Positions 16,161 to 24,071 of a DNA stretch of 47,304 nucleotides are shown piece by piece. The translations under genes were made by a program, and so were the position numbers. This DNA comes from Elusimicrobiota bacterium (GTDB lineage Bacteria > Elusimicrobiota > Elusimicrobia > Elusimicrobiales > UBA9959), in assembly GCA_003450815.1 (NCBI GenBank), contig DMES01000013.1:1-47304 (forward strand). Reading direction: 5' to 3'. Below the pieces are notes generated by a model. It worked only from the letters and a program-made list of their open reading frames with translations. It was not told the DNA's origin and did no database searches. How positions within the stretch are numbered: the stretch's first letter is position 1; every line of letters begins with the position of its first letter.

Positions 16161-17423
16161 ATGCGGATAAAAAACTTGCTAGCTCTGGCATTGCTGCTGC
16201 CTGTTTCAGGCGGCACAGTGTTTTGCGCCTCCACACATCACTCCGGTATAGCCGCCCCAAGATTCGATTCCACTATAATGCTTCAGGGTTTTAATTGGAG
16301 TTCCTGGAAGACCGCTCCCTGGTGGAATGTGGTAAAGAGCAGGGGCGGCGATATGTCTAATGCGGGAATAAACCTGGTTTGGCTGCCGCCTTCCTCTGAT
16401 TCGGGCAGCGATGAGGGCTATCTCCCCAGAAGGCTTTATATACAGGACTCCAAATACGGTTCTTCACTGGAACTTGTTTCTGCTATAACCGCTTTGCATG
16501 AGAAAGGTATAAAAATTGCGGCGGATATAGTCATTAATCACCGTGTTGGCACTTGGAACAAGGCGGATTTCACCGACCCGGCATGGGGTCCGGAATCGGT
16601 CTGCTCTGATGACGAGTGGGGGCAGGGACGGGGAGCGGCGGATACCGGCAGGGATGTGCCTTTCGCGCGGGACCTGGACCATGCCAATGCTGTTGTGCAA
16701 AAGGATATAACGGCATGGATGACCTGGCTGATGACTTCCATAGGCTATGATGGCTGGCGCTACGATTTTGCCCGCGGCTATGATTCTAAATACCTGCTTA
16801 GGTACAATAGGGCCACAAAACCTGTTTTTGCCGTGGGCGAAATATGGGACGATCTGGACCTCAACAATACCGACACGCACAGGCAGGCTTTATCCGACTG
16901 GATGGATTCGGTCAACGGCGAGATAAAAGTGTTTGATTTTACCACCAAGGGCATACTGCAGCAGGCAGTCGCTTCAGGTGAATACTGGCGGCTGAGGGAT
17001 GCGGGCGGCCGCCCTTCCGGTCTTATCGGCTGGTGGCCGGACAACGCTGTGACTTTTGTCGACAATCACGATACCGCCTTCAACGCCGGTTCCCCCAGGT
17101 CGAGGTCATGGCCTTTTCCTTCCGACAAGGTGATGCAGGGCTACGCTTATATTTTGACCCATCCAGGCATTCCGTGCATCTTCTGGTCTCATTTTTTTGA
17201 CTGGGGCCTGAAAGACGAAATTACAAAACTGGCTGGGATAAGAAAATCCCTTGGGATAAATTCTTCCAGCAGCGTAAATATAATACAGGCCTCGCAGAAC
17301 ATATACGCCGCCGTGATAGATAAGAAACTGGCGGTCAAACTTGGCACCCAAAGCTGGCATCCCGGCCCCGGCTGGAATCTGGCCGCGCAGGGAAATGGTT
17401 TCATAGTCTGGCAGAAAAAATAA
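16161..17423 (+). CDS. Secreted alpha-amylase (GH13)
   Basis: Endo-hydrolase of alpha-1,4-glucans, exported by a signal peptide (about residues 1-23). The 420-aa protein has the four GH13 regions: DIVINH (122-127), GWRYDFARGY with nucleophile D202, VGEIWDD with acid/base E227, and FVDNHD with D304. The order and the early LQGFNWSSW segment resemble the plant/archaeal-type single-chain amylases. A short C-terminal beta domain follows (about 365-420). There is no carbohydrate-binding module or cell-wall anchor, so it is periplasmic or released. It is monocistronic between hairpin C and the 17489-17544 elements. Confidence 0.94.
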   Translation: MRIKNLLALALLLPVSGGTVFCASTHHSGIAAPRFDSTIMLQGFNWSSWKTAPWWNVVKSRGGDMSNAGINLVWLPPSSDSGSDEGYLPRRLYIQDSKYGSSLELVSAITALHEKGIKIAADIVINHRVGTWNKADFTDPAWGPESVCSDDEWGQGRGAADTGRDVPFARDLDHANAVVQKDITAWMTWLMTSIGYDGWRYDFARGYDSKYLLRYNRATKPVFAVGEIWDDLDLNNTDTHRQALSDWMDSVNGEIKVFDFTTKGILQQAVASGEYWRLRDAGGRPSGLIGWWPDNAVTFVDNHDTAFNAGSPRSRSWPFPSDKVMQGYAYILTHPGIPCIFWSHFFDWGLKDEITKLAGIRKSLGINSSSSVNIIQASQNIYAAVIDKKLAVKLGTQSWHPGPGWNLAAQGNGFIVWQKK

Positions 17424-17488
17424 GACAAGAAAAGATTTAGGATTCAGGCTTATATCCTCCGTGTTCCGATCTCTGTCTTGAACCTTAA

Positions 17489-17520
17489 GCTTGTGACTTG
17501 CGACTTGTAACTTGTGACTT
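17489..17520 (+). repeat. Heptad-word repeat D (CTTGTGA word), single arm
   Basis: Units GCTTGTGACTTG and CGACTTGTAACTTGTGAC are a period-seven run. It is the reverse complement of the word at 13567-13599 and lies directly before a stem-loop. Confidence 0.7.
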
Positions 17521-17544
17521 CAAAAAGCGCTTCAGCGCTTTTTG
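17521..17544 (+). terminator. Stem-loop terminator after the amylase gene
   Basis: CAAAAAGCGCT and AGCGCTTTTTG form an 11-bp stem around TC. The 3' arm supplies a run of five T, so it resembles an intrinsic terminator. It lies about 100 bp after the amylase stop and 10 bp before the promoter of the first small RNA. Confidence 0.6.
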
Positions 17545-17553
17545 AAATAGGCC

Positions 17554-17582
17554 TTGACAAGTCAAATCGCATCTGCTATACT
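17554..17582 (+). promoter_or_regulatory. Strong promoter of small RNA 1
   Basis: TTGACA (17554-17559) and an extended TGC-TATACT (17577-17582) have an optimal 17-bp spacer. The -35 is the left half of the imperfect dyad TTGAC-AA-GTCAA (17554-17565), which recurs exactly in the second promoter at 18912 and could be an operator. Confidence 0.75.
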
Positions 17583-17588
17583 ACTTTT

Positions 17589-17672
17589 GGCCGTCAGCCT
17601 AAGGCTGTCCGCCAAATGGCATGTCCCCTTGCCTTATAGGGGAAGCGAAAACCCGCGACGAGCGGGTTTTTC
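17589..17672 (+). ncRNA. Candidate structured small RNA / leader, copy 1
   Basis: Predicted start at GG 17589, seven bases after the -10. Three stems are visible: H1 17589-17613 (GGC...CAGCC-TAA-GGCTG...GCC), H2 CCCC/GGGG 17625-17642, and a terminator with arms GAAAACCCGC (17647-17656) and GCGGGTTTTTC. The linker GGGGAAGCGAAAACCCGC is identical in copy 2 at 18947-19028. It matches no riboswitch class I can recognise. The dipeptide-epimerase gene starts 150 bp further on, so it may be an independent sRNA or an attenuating leader. Confidence 0.7.
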
Positions 17673-17822
17673 GTTGTATAAGCCGGCTTGCTTTTAACCC
17701 GCTTTATATATTTGAATATAACCTGATTCAATGTCCGCAAAACTGGTTTTGACCCGCGCGGAGTGTTCTTTATTTCTTAATGTGGCGTTGATGATTTTAG
17801 ACAGGGAGGAAATAAAAAATAT

Positions 17823-18902
17823 ATGAAAACTTCACTTATCACCGGCTGTTCCGAGCGCGTTCTGCGGGCGGATCTTTTTACCCCGTTTACAATTTCAAGC
17901 GGCAGCCATAAAAATCTTGAGAACGCCCTTTTTTCCGTAAAATCAAAGGACGGCTTTACCGGCTGGGGAGAGGCCGCTGTGGCCAGCCATATAACCGGCG
18001 AAACCATTGAGGGCACGCGCAAAGGCCTGGCTATGGCCGCAAGTTATCTTGAGGGGAAAGACTCAGCCGATTATCTTAAGCTTTTCTGCGCCCTTGAGGA
18101 GATACTGGACTCGCGCCGCGCGGCTTTGGCGGCGGTGCAGACGGCGCTGCTTGATCTGGCCTGCCGAAGGCTGGATATTTCGCTCTGGCGTTATTTCGGA
18201 GGCGCCAGGCCCCGTATTAAAACCGACATTACCGTGGTGATAGGCGGCGAGGCGGAGGCCCGCGATTTTACGCTAAAAATGCGGCGCAGGGGTTTTAAAA
18301 TTTTCAAGATAAAGGTCGGAATTGATTTTGACGGGGATATACGGCGGCTTGAAGCGGTGAACAGATCCGCTCCGGGCTGCGATATTTATCTTGACGCCAA
18401 CTGCGCCTACACGGTCGCAGAGGCGCGTAAATTCATAGCGGTTCTTGAGAAAAAAGGCATTGTGCCGGCGGTCTTTGAACAGCCTGTGGCTAAAGACGAT
18501 TTTGACGGTCTCGCCTGGCTTTCAAAAAAGCTTAAAATGCCGGTGTGCGCCGACGAGAGCGCTTATTGTGTGAATGATGTCTTCCGCCTCCTGCGGGCCG
18601 GAGCGGTTACGGCGGTAAATATAAAACTTACCAAATTCGGCTTTCTGAAAGCGCGCGAGGTTTGGGCGCTGGCCAGGGCGAAGGGCGTGAAACTGATGAT
18701 GGGCGAAATGCTTGAAACCGAGCTTGCTTCGGGCGTGGCGGCGCAATTCGCCGGCGGGCTTGGCGGGTTTGACTTTATAGATCTGGATACTCCTTTTTTT
18801 ATAAAAGACAGCGGTATGCGCGGCGCCGGGTTTATTTCAAACGACGGGGTTTACAGTCTTGACAGGATTAAGGCCGGGATAGGCGTTGTTCCTAAACTTT
18901 AA
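17823..18902 (+). CDS. Dipeptide epimerase (enolase superfamily, Ala-Glu epimerase-like)
   Basis: Predicted racemase acting on an L-Ala-D/L-Glu-type or other dipeptide, often from peptidoglycan turnover. The 359-aa protein has the enolase-superfamily N-terminal cap and a TIM barrel. Catalytic KxK is K162-I-K164; metal ligands are D191, E219 and D244; the second acid/base is K268 in NIKLTKFG. These positions match the characterised Ala-Glu epimerases closely. The ADESAY and DANCAYTV motifs fit that subgroup rather than mandelate racemase. RBS GGGAGGA is 12 bp upstream. Related small-RNA units lie on both sides. Substrate specificity cannot be read from the sequence alone. Confidence 0.88.
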   Translation: MKTSLITGCSERVLRADLFTPFTISSGSHKNLENALFSVKSKDGFTGWGEAAVASHITGETIEGTRKGLAMAASYLEGKDSADYLKLFCALEEILDSRRAALAAVQTALLDLACRRLDISLWRYFGGARPRIKTDITVVIGGEAEARDFTLKMRRRGFKIFKIKVGIDFDGDIRRLEAVNRSAPGCDIYLDANCAYTVAEARKFIAVLEKKGIVPAVFEQPVAKDDFDGLAWLSKKLKMPVCADESAYCVNDVFRLLRAGAVTAVNIKLTKFGFLKAREVWALARAKGVKLMMGEMLETELASGVAAQFAGGLGGFDFIDLDTPFFIKDSGMRGAGFISNDGVYSLDRIKAGIGVVPKL

Positions 18903-18911
18903 ATTTACCTA

Positions 18912-18940
18912 TTGACAAGTCAATGGATATGTGTTATATT
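18912..18940 (+). promoter_or_regulatory. Strong promoter of small RNA 2
   Basis: TTGACA (18912-18917) and TATATT (18935-18940) have a 17-bp spacer. The dyad TTGAC-AA-GTCAA at 18912-18923 is identical to that at 17554-17565. Confidence 0.75.
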
Positions 18941-18946
18941 ATATAT

Positions 18947-19028
18947 GGCTGTTAACCCAAAGGGTAACCGCCACATGTGAACTCCCCGAAAAAAGGGGAA
19001 GCGAAAACCCGCCAAAAGCGGGTTTTTC
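18947..19028 (+). ncRNA. Candidate structured small RNA / leader, copy 2
   Basis: Predicted start at GG 18947. H1 spans 18947-18972 (GGC...AACCC-AAA-GGGT...GCC), H2 is CCCC-GAAAAAA-GGGG (18984-18998), and the terminator uses GAAAACCCGC / GCGGGTTTTTC (19003-19028). The H1 arms differ from copy 1 but keep pairing: GGC/GCC ends are retained, the inner stem bases are exchanged, and the loop is A-rich in both. This argues for selection on RNA structure. A 13-1-13 dyad follows three bases later, and the glycosyltransferase starts 118 bp downstream. Confidence 0.7.
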
Positions 19029-19031
19029 GTT

Positions 19032-19058
19032 TCCCGATAATTGCCGCAATTACCGGGA
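19032..19058 (+). terminator. 13-1-13 dyad after small RNA 2
   Basis: TCCCGATAATTGC and GCAATTACCGGGA pair with one mismatch around a C, followed by TTCTTTTACC. The TTGC-C-GCAA centre matches the dyads at 7160 and 39485. It may be a second terminator or a separate binding site. Confidence 0.5.
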
Positions 19059-19146
19059 GTTCTTTTACCTGTGTCAAAATATCGCTGTTTATTTATTATA
19101 ATTGCTGTGAGCAGCGAATCGTAATTGGTATTGTTTTAGACGGAAA

Positions 19147-20277
19147 ATGGACACTGGTAAACTAAAAATACTCCATATGACGGAAAGCCAGGGCTGGTCT
19201 GGCGGCGCCGCACAGGCTCTTTTCCTGGCGCGCCAGTTGCGCGAAGCCGGGCATCATAATATTTTCGCCTGTCCCCCGGATGGAGACCTTGGCCGAAAGG
19301 CAGCCGCGGAAGGTTTTGAAGTGGTCTATTTCAAGCCCCGGCGCGATTATGACCTTAAAACCGCCTTTGAGCTCTCCCGTCTGCTGAATGCGCTGCGGCC
19401 GGATATCCTGCATGCCCATCACCCTAAGGCCCACGCCATGGGGCTTATCGCAAAATTTTTGGCGCGGCATAAGCCTATTTTCGTAGTAACACGAAGGGTT
19501 TCGCACCCCATTATTACCACTTTCTTCGCCAAACTTAAGTACAAAAGCGGTCTGATAGACGGTTATATAGCCGTGGCCGAATCGGTGCGCGGTCTGCTTA
19601 CGGCCTATGGCCTGTCTGAAAACCGTGTGCGAACCATTTACAGCGGCACCGATACCACCCTCTTTTTTCCGCAGCCTCCGGTGACTGCCATAGTGGAAGA
19701 ATTACGCCTGCCTACGGGCTTGCCGGTTATAATGCTGGTGGGCAACTTCAGCCCCCACAAGGGCCAGTATGTGTTGCTGAAAGCCGCTAAAACGCTTTAT
19801 TTGAAGGGATTAGATTTTATACTTGTTTTTGCGGGGCGCGGCACGGATTCCACAGAGCTTAAGGCGCTTTTCAATCTTGAAGGCCTGCCGCCGGCAAAGG
19901 TCCGTTTTCTCGGTCAGCGGGAGGATGTGGAGCGTCTGCTTTCTGTGGCGTCGGTAAGCGTGAACGCGGCGGTAAAGGGAGAAGCTTTGAGCGGCAGTAT
20001 AAGGGAGTCGCTGGCCATGGGCATCCCGGCCGCAGCCAGCAATATCTCGGGTAATTCTGAAATAGTAAAAGACGGCGTTACCGGCCTGCTTTTTTCTCCA
20101 GGGGATTGCGGCGCTCTTGCCGACCGGCTGGAAACCCTGCTTAAAAACGCGGACCTGCGCTCCGAACTTTCCAAAAATTCCGTCTCTCTGGTGCGGGAAA
20201 ACTTTACCGTAGAGATAATGGGAGCGCGCACACTGGCCTATTACCGTGAGCTACTTTCCCGGCGCTCTGACAATTGA
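19147..20277 (+). CDS. Glycosyltransferase family 4 protein
   Basis: GT-B fold glycosyltransferase of 376 aa, probably using a nucleotide sugar to build an envelope glycan. The N-terminal Rossmann domain begins KILHMTESQGWSGGAAQALFLARQL, typical of GT4. The C-terminal donor domain has LVGNFSPHKGQYVLLKA, the GQREDVERLLSVASVSVNAA segment and the donor-contact region EALSGSIRESLAMGIPAAA, with E at the usual EX7E-like spacing. No membrane helix is seen. No Shine-Dalgarno is obvious (GACGGAAAATGG). After its TGA the same frame stays open for about 24 codons to a TAA near 20353. Acceptor unknown. Confidence 0.88.
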   Translation: MDTGKLKILHMTESQGWSGGAAQALFLARQLREAGHHNIFACPPDGDLGRKAAAEGFEVVYFKPRRDYDLKTAFELSRLLNALRPDILHAHHPKAHAMGLIAKFLARHKPIFVVTRRVSHPIITTFFAKLKYKSGLIDGYIAVAESVRGLLTAYGLSENRVRTIYSGTDTTLFFPQPPVTAIVEELRLPTGLPVIMLVGNFSPHKGQYVLLKAAKTLYLKGLDFILVFAGRGTDSTELKALFNLEGLPPAKVRFLGQREDVERLLSVASVSVNAAVKGEALSGSIRESLAMGIPAAASNISGNSEIVKDGVTGLLFSPGDCGALADRLETLLKNADLRSELSKNSVSLVRENFTVEIMGARTLAYYRELLSRRSDN

Positions 20278-20737
20278 CGGTTTAAACGCGCGTTAAAAGA
20301 TAATTCTGTTCAGGTCCAAAAAGCTGTTGAAGAAGCGCTGAAAAAGCTGGAATAAAATTAGTTTCTTCTCTGGGTTGACCCTCCCGGCGGATGGTGTTGA
20401 GTTACGCAAAATATCAGTTGAACCTGAGAGATAAAAGACCCTTCCCAAAAGCTCACGTAAGCCCAAATCGCCATTCCGGCGAAAGCCGGAATCCAGGAAT
20501 ATCGACGACACTGGACCCCGGCCCCCGTATCACAGTACGGGGCAAGCTTCGCCGGGGTGACGGCAGGGGCTTCACCAGAATGATGAAAAAGCCCCTACGA
20601 GTCCTCCGCCTTACGTGAGCGTTTGGGACCCTTTCCTTGACTCTCCCAAACTCTCCTAAATTAGTATAATCTTTATAATCTGACTTTTAATGTCGCGCGC
20701 CTGAGGGCGTGCGTCTTATGATTTTGCTGGAGGCGTT
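20278..20737. other. 460-bp intergenic region holding TIR element copy 2
   Basis: An imperfect dyad TTTAAACGC/GCGTTAAAA (20281-20298) follows the glycosyltransferase stop. An in-frame extension of that gene runs to about 20355. The TIR element occupies 20443-20628. The remainder up to the ftcD RBS (GGAGG near 20730) holds nothing else I can support. Confidence 0.6.
20443..20628. mobile_element. 186-bp TIR element (MITE-like), copy 2
   Basis: It starts TCCCAAAAGCTCACGTAAG and ends with the inverted form CTTACGTGAGCGTTTGGGA. It is the copy at 6940-7102 in reverse orientation, with about 25 extra bases in the second stem-loop (CCCCGTAT-CACA-GTACGGGG near 20522-20541). Both flanks read CCCT (20439-20442 and 20629-20632), a possible 4-bp target duplication. 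Confidence 0.8.
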
Positions 20738-22243
20738 ATGGGTAAATTTGTTGAGTGTGTGCCTAATTTCAGCGAGGGCAGGGACCTTGATAAGATCAAC
20801 CAGATTGTGGATGCCGCCAGGGCCGTGACGGGCGTGCTGGTGCTGGATATTGAAAAAGACGCCGACCACAACCGTACGGTGCTCACATTCATAGCCCCAC
20901 TTGAAACCGCCGCCGAGGCTATGTTCGCCGTTACAAAAAAAGCCGCCGGTCTGATAGATTTAAACCATCACAAAGGCGAACATCCCCGCATGGGGGCTAC
21001 CGATGTGGCGCCGTTCATCCCCATAATGGACTCTACTTTGGAGGAATGCGTGAAACTGGCGGAAACCGCCGGTGAGCGCATAGGCAGGGAACTGAATATA
21101 CCGGTTTATCTCTACGACAAGGCCGCCCGTAATGAAAACCGGAGGGATCTGGCTAAAGTCCGCAAGGGGCAGTTTGAGGGCCTGAAAGAGGAAATAGGCA
21201 AAAATTCGGACCGTATACCCGATTTTGGGCCGAATAAAATACATCCCACGGCCGGAGCTATGGCTATTGGCGCCCGGAATCAGATAGTAAATTTCAACGT
21301 TAATCTTGCCACCACGGACATGGATTTTGCCAAGATTTTGGCGAAAAAGATCCGCACTTCAGGCGGCGGCCTGCCTGCGCTGCGCGCCAAGGAGATCTTT
21401 CTGGAATCCAAGGGTCAGGTGCAGATCTCAACAGTGCTTACAGATTACAAGACTACTTCCATAAAGCGCGTAATGGACGAAATGGCCAGGGAATTGGCCC
21501 CGAAGAATATAGCTGTTACCGGCACCGAGCTTATAGGCCTTACCACGCAGGAGGCCATTACAGACTACGCCGTTGAAGCCCTTAATGTTAAGGACTTCAG
21601 CAAGGATTCCCAGGTGCTGGAAACCAAGCTTTTAAAACTTCTAAGTTCATGGCAGGCGGGCGCAGGCCTTTTTGTAGATGCTCTGGCCAATACCGACCCC
21701 ACGCCGGGCGGGGGCTCGGCCGCCGCGGTCAGCGGGGCTATGGGCTGCGCTCTAGGCCAGATGGCCTTGGGCATAACGCTGCGCGGCAAAAAGTTTGAAG
21801 AGGCCAAAAAACCCGCCCTCAACGCTTTGCGCGAAAAGCTTGGCGAGCATAAAGCCTCCTTGCAGCACTGCATGAGCGAGGATTCGGCTTCTTTTGATAT
21901 TTTCATGGCGGCTATAAAATTGCCTAAGGATAACCCGGAGCGCAAAATAAAAATGCAGGCCGCTCTTAAGTACGCGGCCGAGGTGCCGCTTAAGACGGCG
22001 CGCCTTGCCTCGGAGGCCCTGGCGGGTCTTGAGGTTTGCTCCGGCGCGGTATCGCCGCAGGTGGTATCGGACTACAGAAGCGCCCGCTATCTGCTTGAAG
22101 CGGCTATCCGCTGCGCAGCCGAAAATGTTTTTATAAACGCCGAAGGGTTGGAAGACAAAGCTTGCGGCGAAAAAATGGTGAGAGAAGTTAAAGGGTATAT
22201 AACAGCGGCGAATGGCGAATGGCGAATGGCTATTAGCGAATGA
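20738..22243 (+). CDS. ftcD: Bifunctional glutamate formiminotransferase / formimino-THF cyclodeaminase
   Basis: Transfers the formimino group of N-formiminoglutamate to tetrahydrofolate and then deaminates it to methenyl-THF, the last step of the histidine-to-glutamate route. The 501-aa protein has formiminotransferase domains at about 1-300 (GKFVECVPNFSEGRD at the start, catalytic H82 in KGEHPRMGATD). The cyclodeaminase domain at about 305-495 carries the folate-site motif PTPGGGSAAAVSGAMG. RBS GGAGG is about 8 bp before the ATG. The last ten residues (NGEWRMAISE) are encoded by heptad repeat E rather than by a conserved end. HutU and HutI are 10-14 kb downstream. Confidence 0.95.
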   Translation: MGKFVECVPNFSEGRDLDKINQIVDAARAVTGVLVLDIEKDADHNRTVLTFIAPLETAAEAMFAVTKKAAGLIDLNHHKGEHPRMGATDVAPFIPIMDSTLEECVKLAETAGERIGRELNIPVYLYDKAARNENRRDLAKVRKGQFEGLKEEIGKNSDRIPDFGPNKIHPTAGAMAIGARNQIVNFNVNLATTDMDFAKILAKKIRTSGGGLPALRAKEIFLESKGQVQISTVLTDYKTTSIKRVMDEMARELAPKNIAVTGTELIGLTTQEAITDYAVEALNVKDFSKDSQVLETKLLKLLSSWQAGAGLFVDALANTDPTPGGGSAAAVSGAMGCALGQMALGITLRGKKFEEAKKPALNALREKLGEHKASLQHCMSEDSASFDIFMAAIKLPKDNPERKIKMQAALKYAAEVPLKTARLASEALAGLEVCSGAVSPQVVSDYRSARYLLEAAIRCAAENVFINAEGLEDKACGEKMVREVKGYITAANGEWRMAISE

Positions 22244-22290
22244 AAACAAAAAACAAATCAGTATCGCAGCCCCTATTCGCTAATCCCAAT
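22206..22290. repeat. Heptad-word hairpin E (GGCGAAT word) at the end of ftcD
   Basis: Three exact GGCGAAT units (22207-22227) are followed by GGCTATT and AGCGAAT, in frame with ftcD and including its stop. The complementary arm ATTCGCTAAT is at about 22275-22284, giving at least 10 perfect pairs with ATTAGCGAAT. Confidence 0.8.
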
Positions 22291-22324
22291 ACCCTGATGA
22301 TTAGATTTTGTAAGGAGATTAGAA

Positions 22325-23959
22325 ATGCCTAGTATGGACGCTATTTCAAGAAACCTTATGCTGGACAGCCTGCGTGATTACGCCAAACGGCGTCTGCCCT
22401 ATGACTTCATACGCCAGCACGACGCGGACAATGAGTTCCCGGCTGAAATATTAAAGGAGATGACCGACCCGGCCATTTTAGGCGTGCATTTGCTGATGAT
22501 TCCCACCAAGTACGGCGGGGTGTCCGGCGGAACTTATGACATTTATCGCTTTTGCGAAGCGTTGGCGCACATAGACCTCGGCATTGCCACCTCGGTGTTC
22601 GCCACTTTTCTGGGTACCGACCCTCTTAATGTGGGAGGCACCGAGGAGCAGAAAGAAAAATGGCTCACTAGAATAGCAGAAGAGAGGCTGCTTGTGGCCT
22701 ACGCCGCCACAGAACCGGACGCCGGTTCCGATCTGGTTAATTTAAAAACAAGGGCCGAGCATGTGGTTAAAAACGGCAAGCTTACCGGCTACCGTCTGAC
22801 CGGCGCCAAGCAGTGGATTTCAAACGGAGGGGTGGCAGACCTCTACACCGTGCTGGCTCTTGCGCCGGGCGGCCCCTGCTGGTTCATAGTTGAGCGGGAG
22901 ATGGAAGGTTTTTCGCCCAACAAACACGAAGATAAGCACGGCATACGGCTTTCAAACACGGCGGGACTTTCTCTTGACAATGTTTATGTCCCGGTTGAAA
23001 ACCTTATAGGTCTTGAGGAAGGCAAAGGGCTTTTACAGGCGCAGGCTGTTTTCGGCTACACCCGGCTTATGGTGGCGGCCTTCGGCCTTGGAGCCGGCCT
23101 TGAAGCTGTTGAAATAGCCGCGCGCTATAGCCAGCAGAGGATACAGGCAGGGGGCCCGCTTTCAGACAAGCAGGGCTACACCCATAAATTTCTGGTGCCG
23201 AACATTGTAAGGCTTGAGGCCGCCCGCGCCTACATAGAGGAAACGGCGAACCGTCTTGACTCGGGCGAGCACGGTTTGCAGACGGAGGGCGCGGTTGCCA
23301 AGTATTTCGCCACGGAGTCCGGCAATAAGGCCGCCGAAGACGCTATACAGGCGCTTGGGGGCTATGGCTATACCCGCGATTTTCCTGTTGAAAAAATAAA
23401 GAGGGATGTGAAGATCACCTGCATTTATGAGGGCACCAGCGAAGTGCTGGAAATGACTATTTACCGGGGCCGCTGGCAGGAACATTTAAAAACGCGGGGC
23501 AGGTATTATATTGACCTGGCCGATAAAATGGACGCTCTGCATGCCGATAACGCCGGTGTGGGCGCCGGCGCCGCGGCGCTAGCGCTGCGCTCGCTTGCAG
23601 CCGTGCTGGAAGAGTGCCGCGTGCAAAAGCTTACCCGTCACCAGCATGTAACTTTTAAACTGGGCAGGCTTATCGCAATGGTGGAGGCCGCCTATGTCTT
23701 TTCACAAGCAGCGGCCCAGGAACGGTACAGTGAGTCGGTGCGCTTTGACGCGCAGGGCTGGCAGGCCATGGCCCGTGTTTTCGCGAGAGATGCCGCGCTT
23801 ACAATCGCGGCGGAAGGTGTGGCCCTTGTGCTGGGATCCGCCGAGGGCGCCGTTAATCTTTCTGTCGATATTGCCGCAGCGGCCGCCTCCCAAAAGGGCC
23901 TTACGGCGGACATGGACCTAGTAGCCGTGAAACTGAAGCAGACGTTTAAGGCGAAATAA
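22325..23959 (+). CDS. Acyl-CoA dehydrogenase
   Basis: FAD-dependent alpha,beta-dehydrogenation of an acyl-CoA thioester, passing electrons to ETF. The 544-aa protein has the N-terminal helical domain, a beta-domain with YAATEPDAGSD and KQWISNGG, and the C-terminal helical domain with ALGGYGYTRDFPVEKIKRD. The catalytic base is E369 in YEGTSEV. About 150 residues follow the usual short-chain dehydrogenase end, a helical extension seen in longer acyl-CoA dehydrogenases. RBS AAGGAG lies 7 bp before the ATG. EtfB and EtfA follow after hairpin F, so the three form a functional unit. Chain-length specificity cannot be inferred. Confidence 0.94.
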   Translation: MPSMDAISRNLMLDSLRDYAKRRLPYDFIRQHDADNEFPAEILKEMTDPAILGVHLLMIPTKYGGVSGGTYDIYRFCEALAHIDLGIATSVFATFLGTDPLNVGGTEEQKEKWLTRIAEERLLVAYAATEPDAGSDLVNLKTRAEHVVKNGKLTGYRLTGAKQWISNGGVADLYTVLALAPGGPCWFIVEREMEGFSPNKHEDKHGIRLSNTAGLSLDNVYVPVENLIGLEEGKGLLQAQAVFGYTRLMVAAFGLGAGLEAVEIAARYSQQRIQAGGPLSDKQGYTHKFLVPNIVRLEAARAYIEETANRLDSGEHGLQTEGAVAKYFATESGNKAAEDAIQALGGYGYTRDFPVEKIKRDVKITCIYEGTSEVLEMTIYRGRWQEHLKTRGRYYIDLADKMDALHADNAGVGAGAAALALRSLAAVLEECRVQKLTRHQHVTFKLGRLIAMVEAAYVFSQAAAQERYSESVRFDAQGWQAMARVFARDAALTIAAEGVALVLGSAEGAVNLSVDIAAAAASQKGLTADMDLVAVKLKQTFKAK

Positions 23960-24050
23960 GCGTATAGGGGCGAGCGTATAGCGGTCAGGGAAGGAGTCCT
24001 TTATTCTGCACCCTAACCCCTCTCCCCTAGCCCCTGTTTCCTGAACGAGT
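23960..24050. repeat. Heptad-word hairpin F (GCGTATA/GGGGCGA word)
   Basis: The first arm (GCGTATAGGGGCGAGCGTATAG) directly follows the acyl-CoA dehydrogenase stop. The second arm (CCCCTCTCCCCTAGCCCCTG) is only partly complementary. The word is shared with hairpins K and L. Confidence 0.65.
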
Positions 24051-24071
24051 AAATTTTTGAGGAGATAAATT

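Larger units (their letters stand above)
17424..17822 (+). other. 399-bp intergenic region between amylase and epimerase genes
   Basis: It contains word repeat D, the 17521 stem-loop and the small-RNA unit. The last ~150 bp (17673-17822) show an AT-rich stretch near 17707-17722 and a good RBS, GGGAGGA at 17804-17810. No ORF or further structure is evident there. Confidence 0.6.

Noticed and set aside
17589..17672. Small RNA 1 as a known riboswitch (fluoride, c-di-GMP, glycine, preQ1, guanidine)
   Set aside because: From memory of the consensus sequences none of the invariant core nucleotides match; an Rfam search is needed to be certain.
20275..20277. In-frame TGA of the glycosyltransferase as a selenocysteine codon
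   Set aside because: No conserved Cys is expected at the C-terminus of GT4 enzymes and no SECIS-like stem directly follows; mutation or normal stop is simpler.
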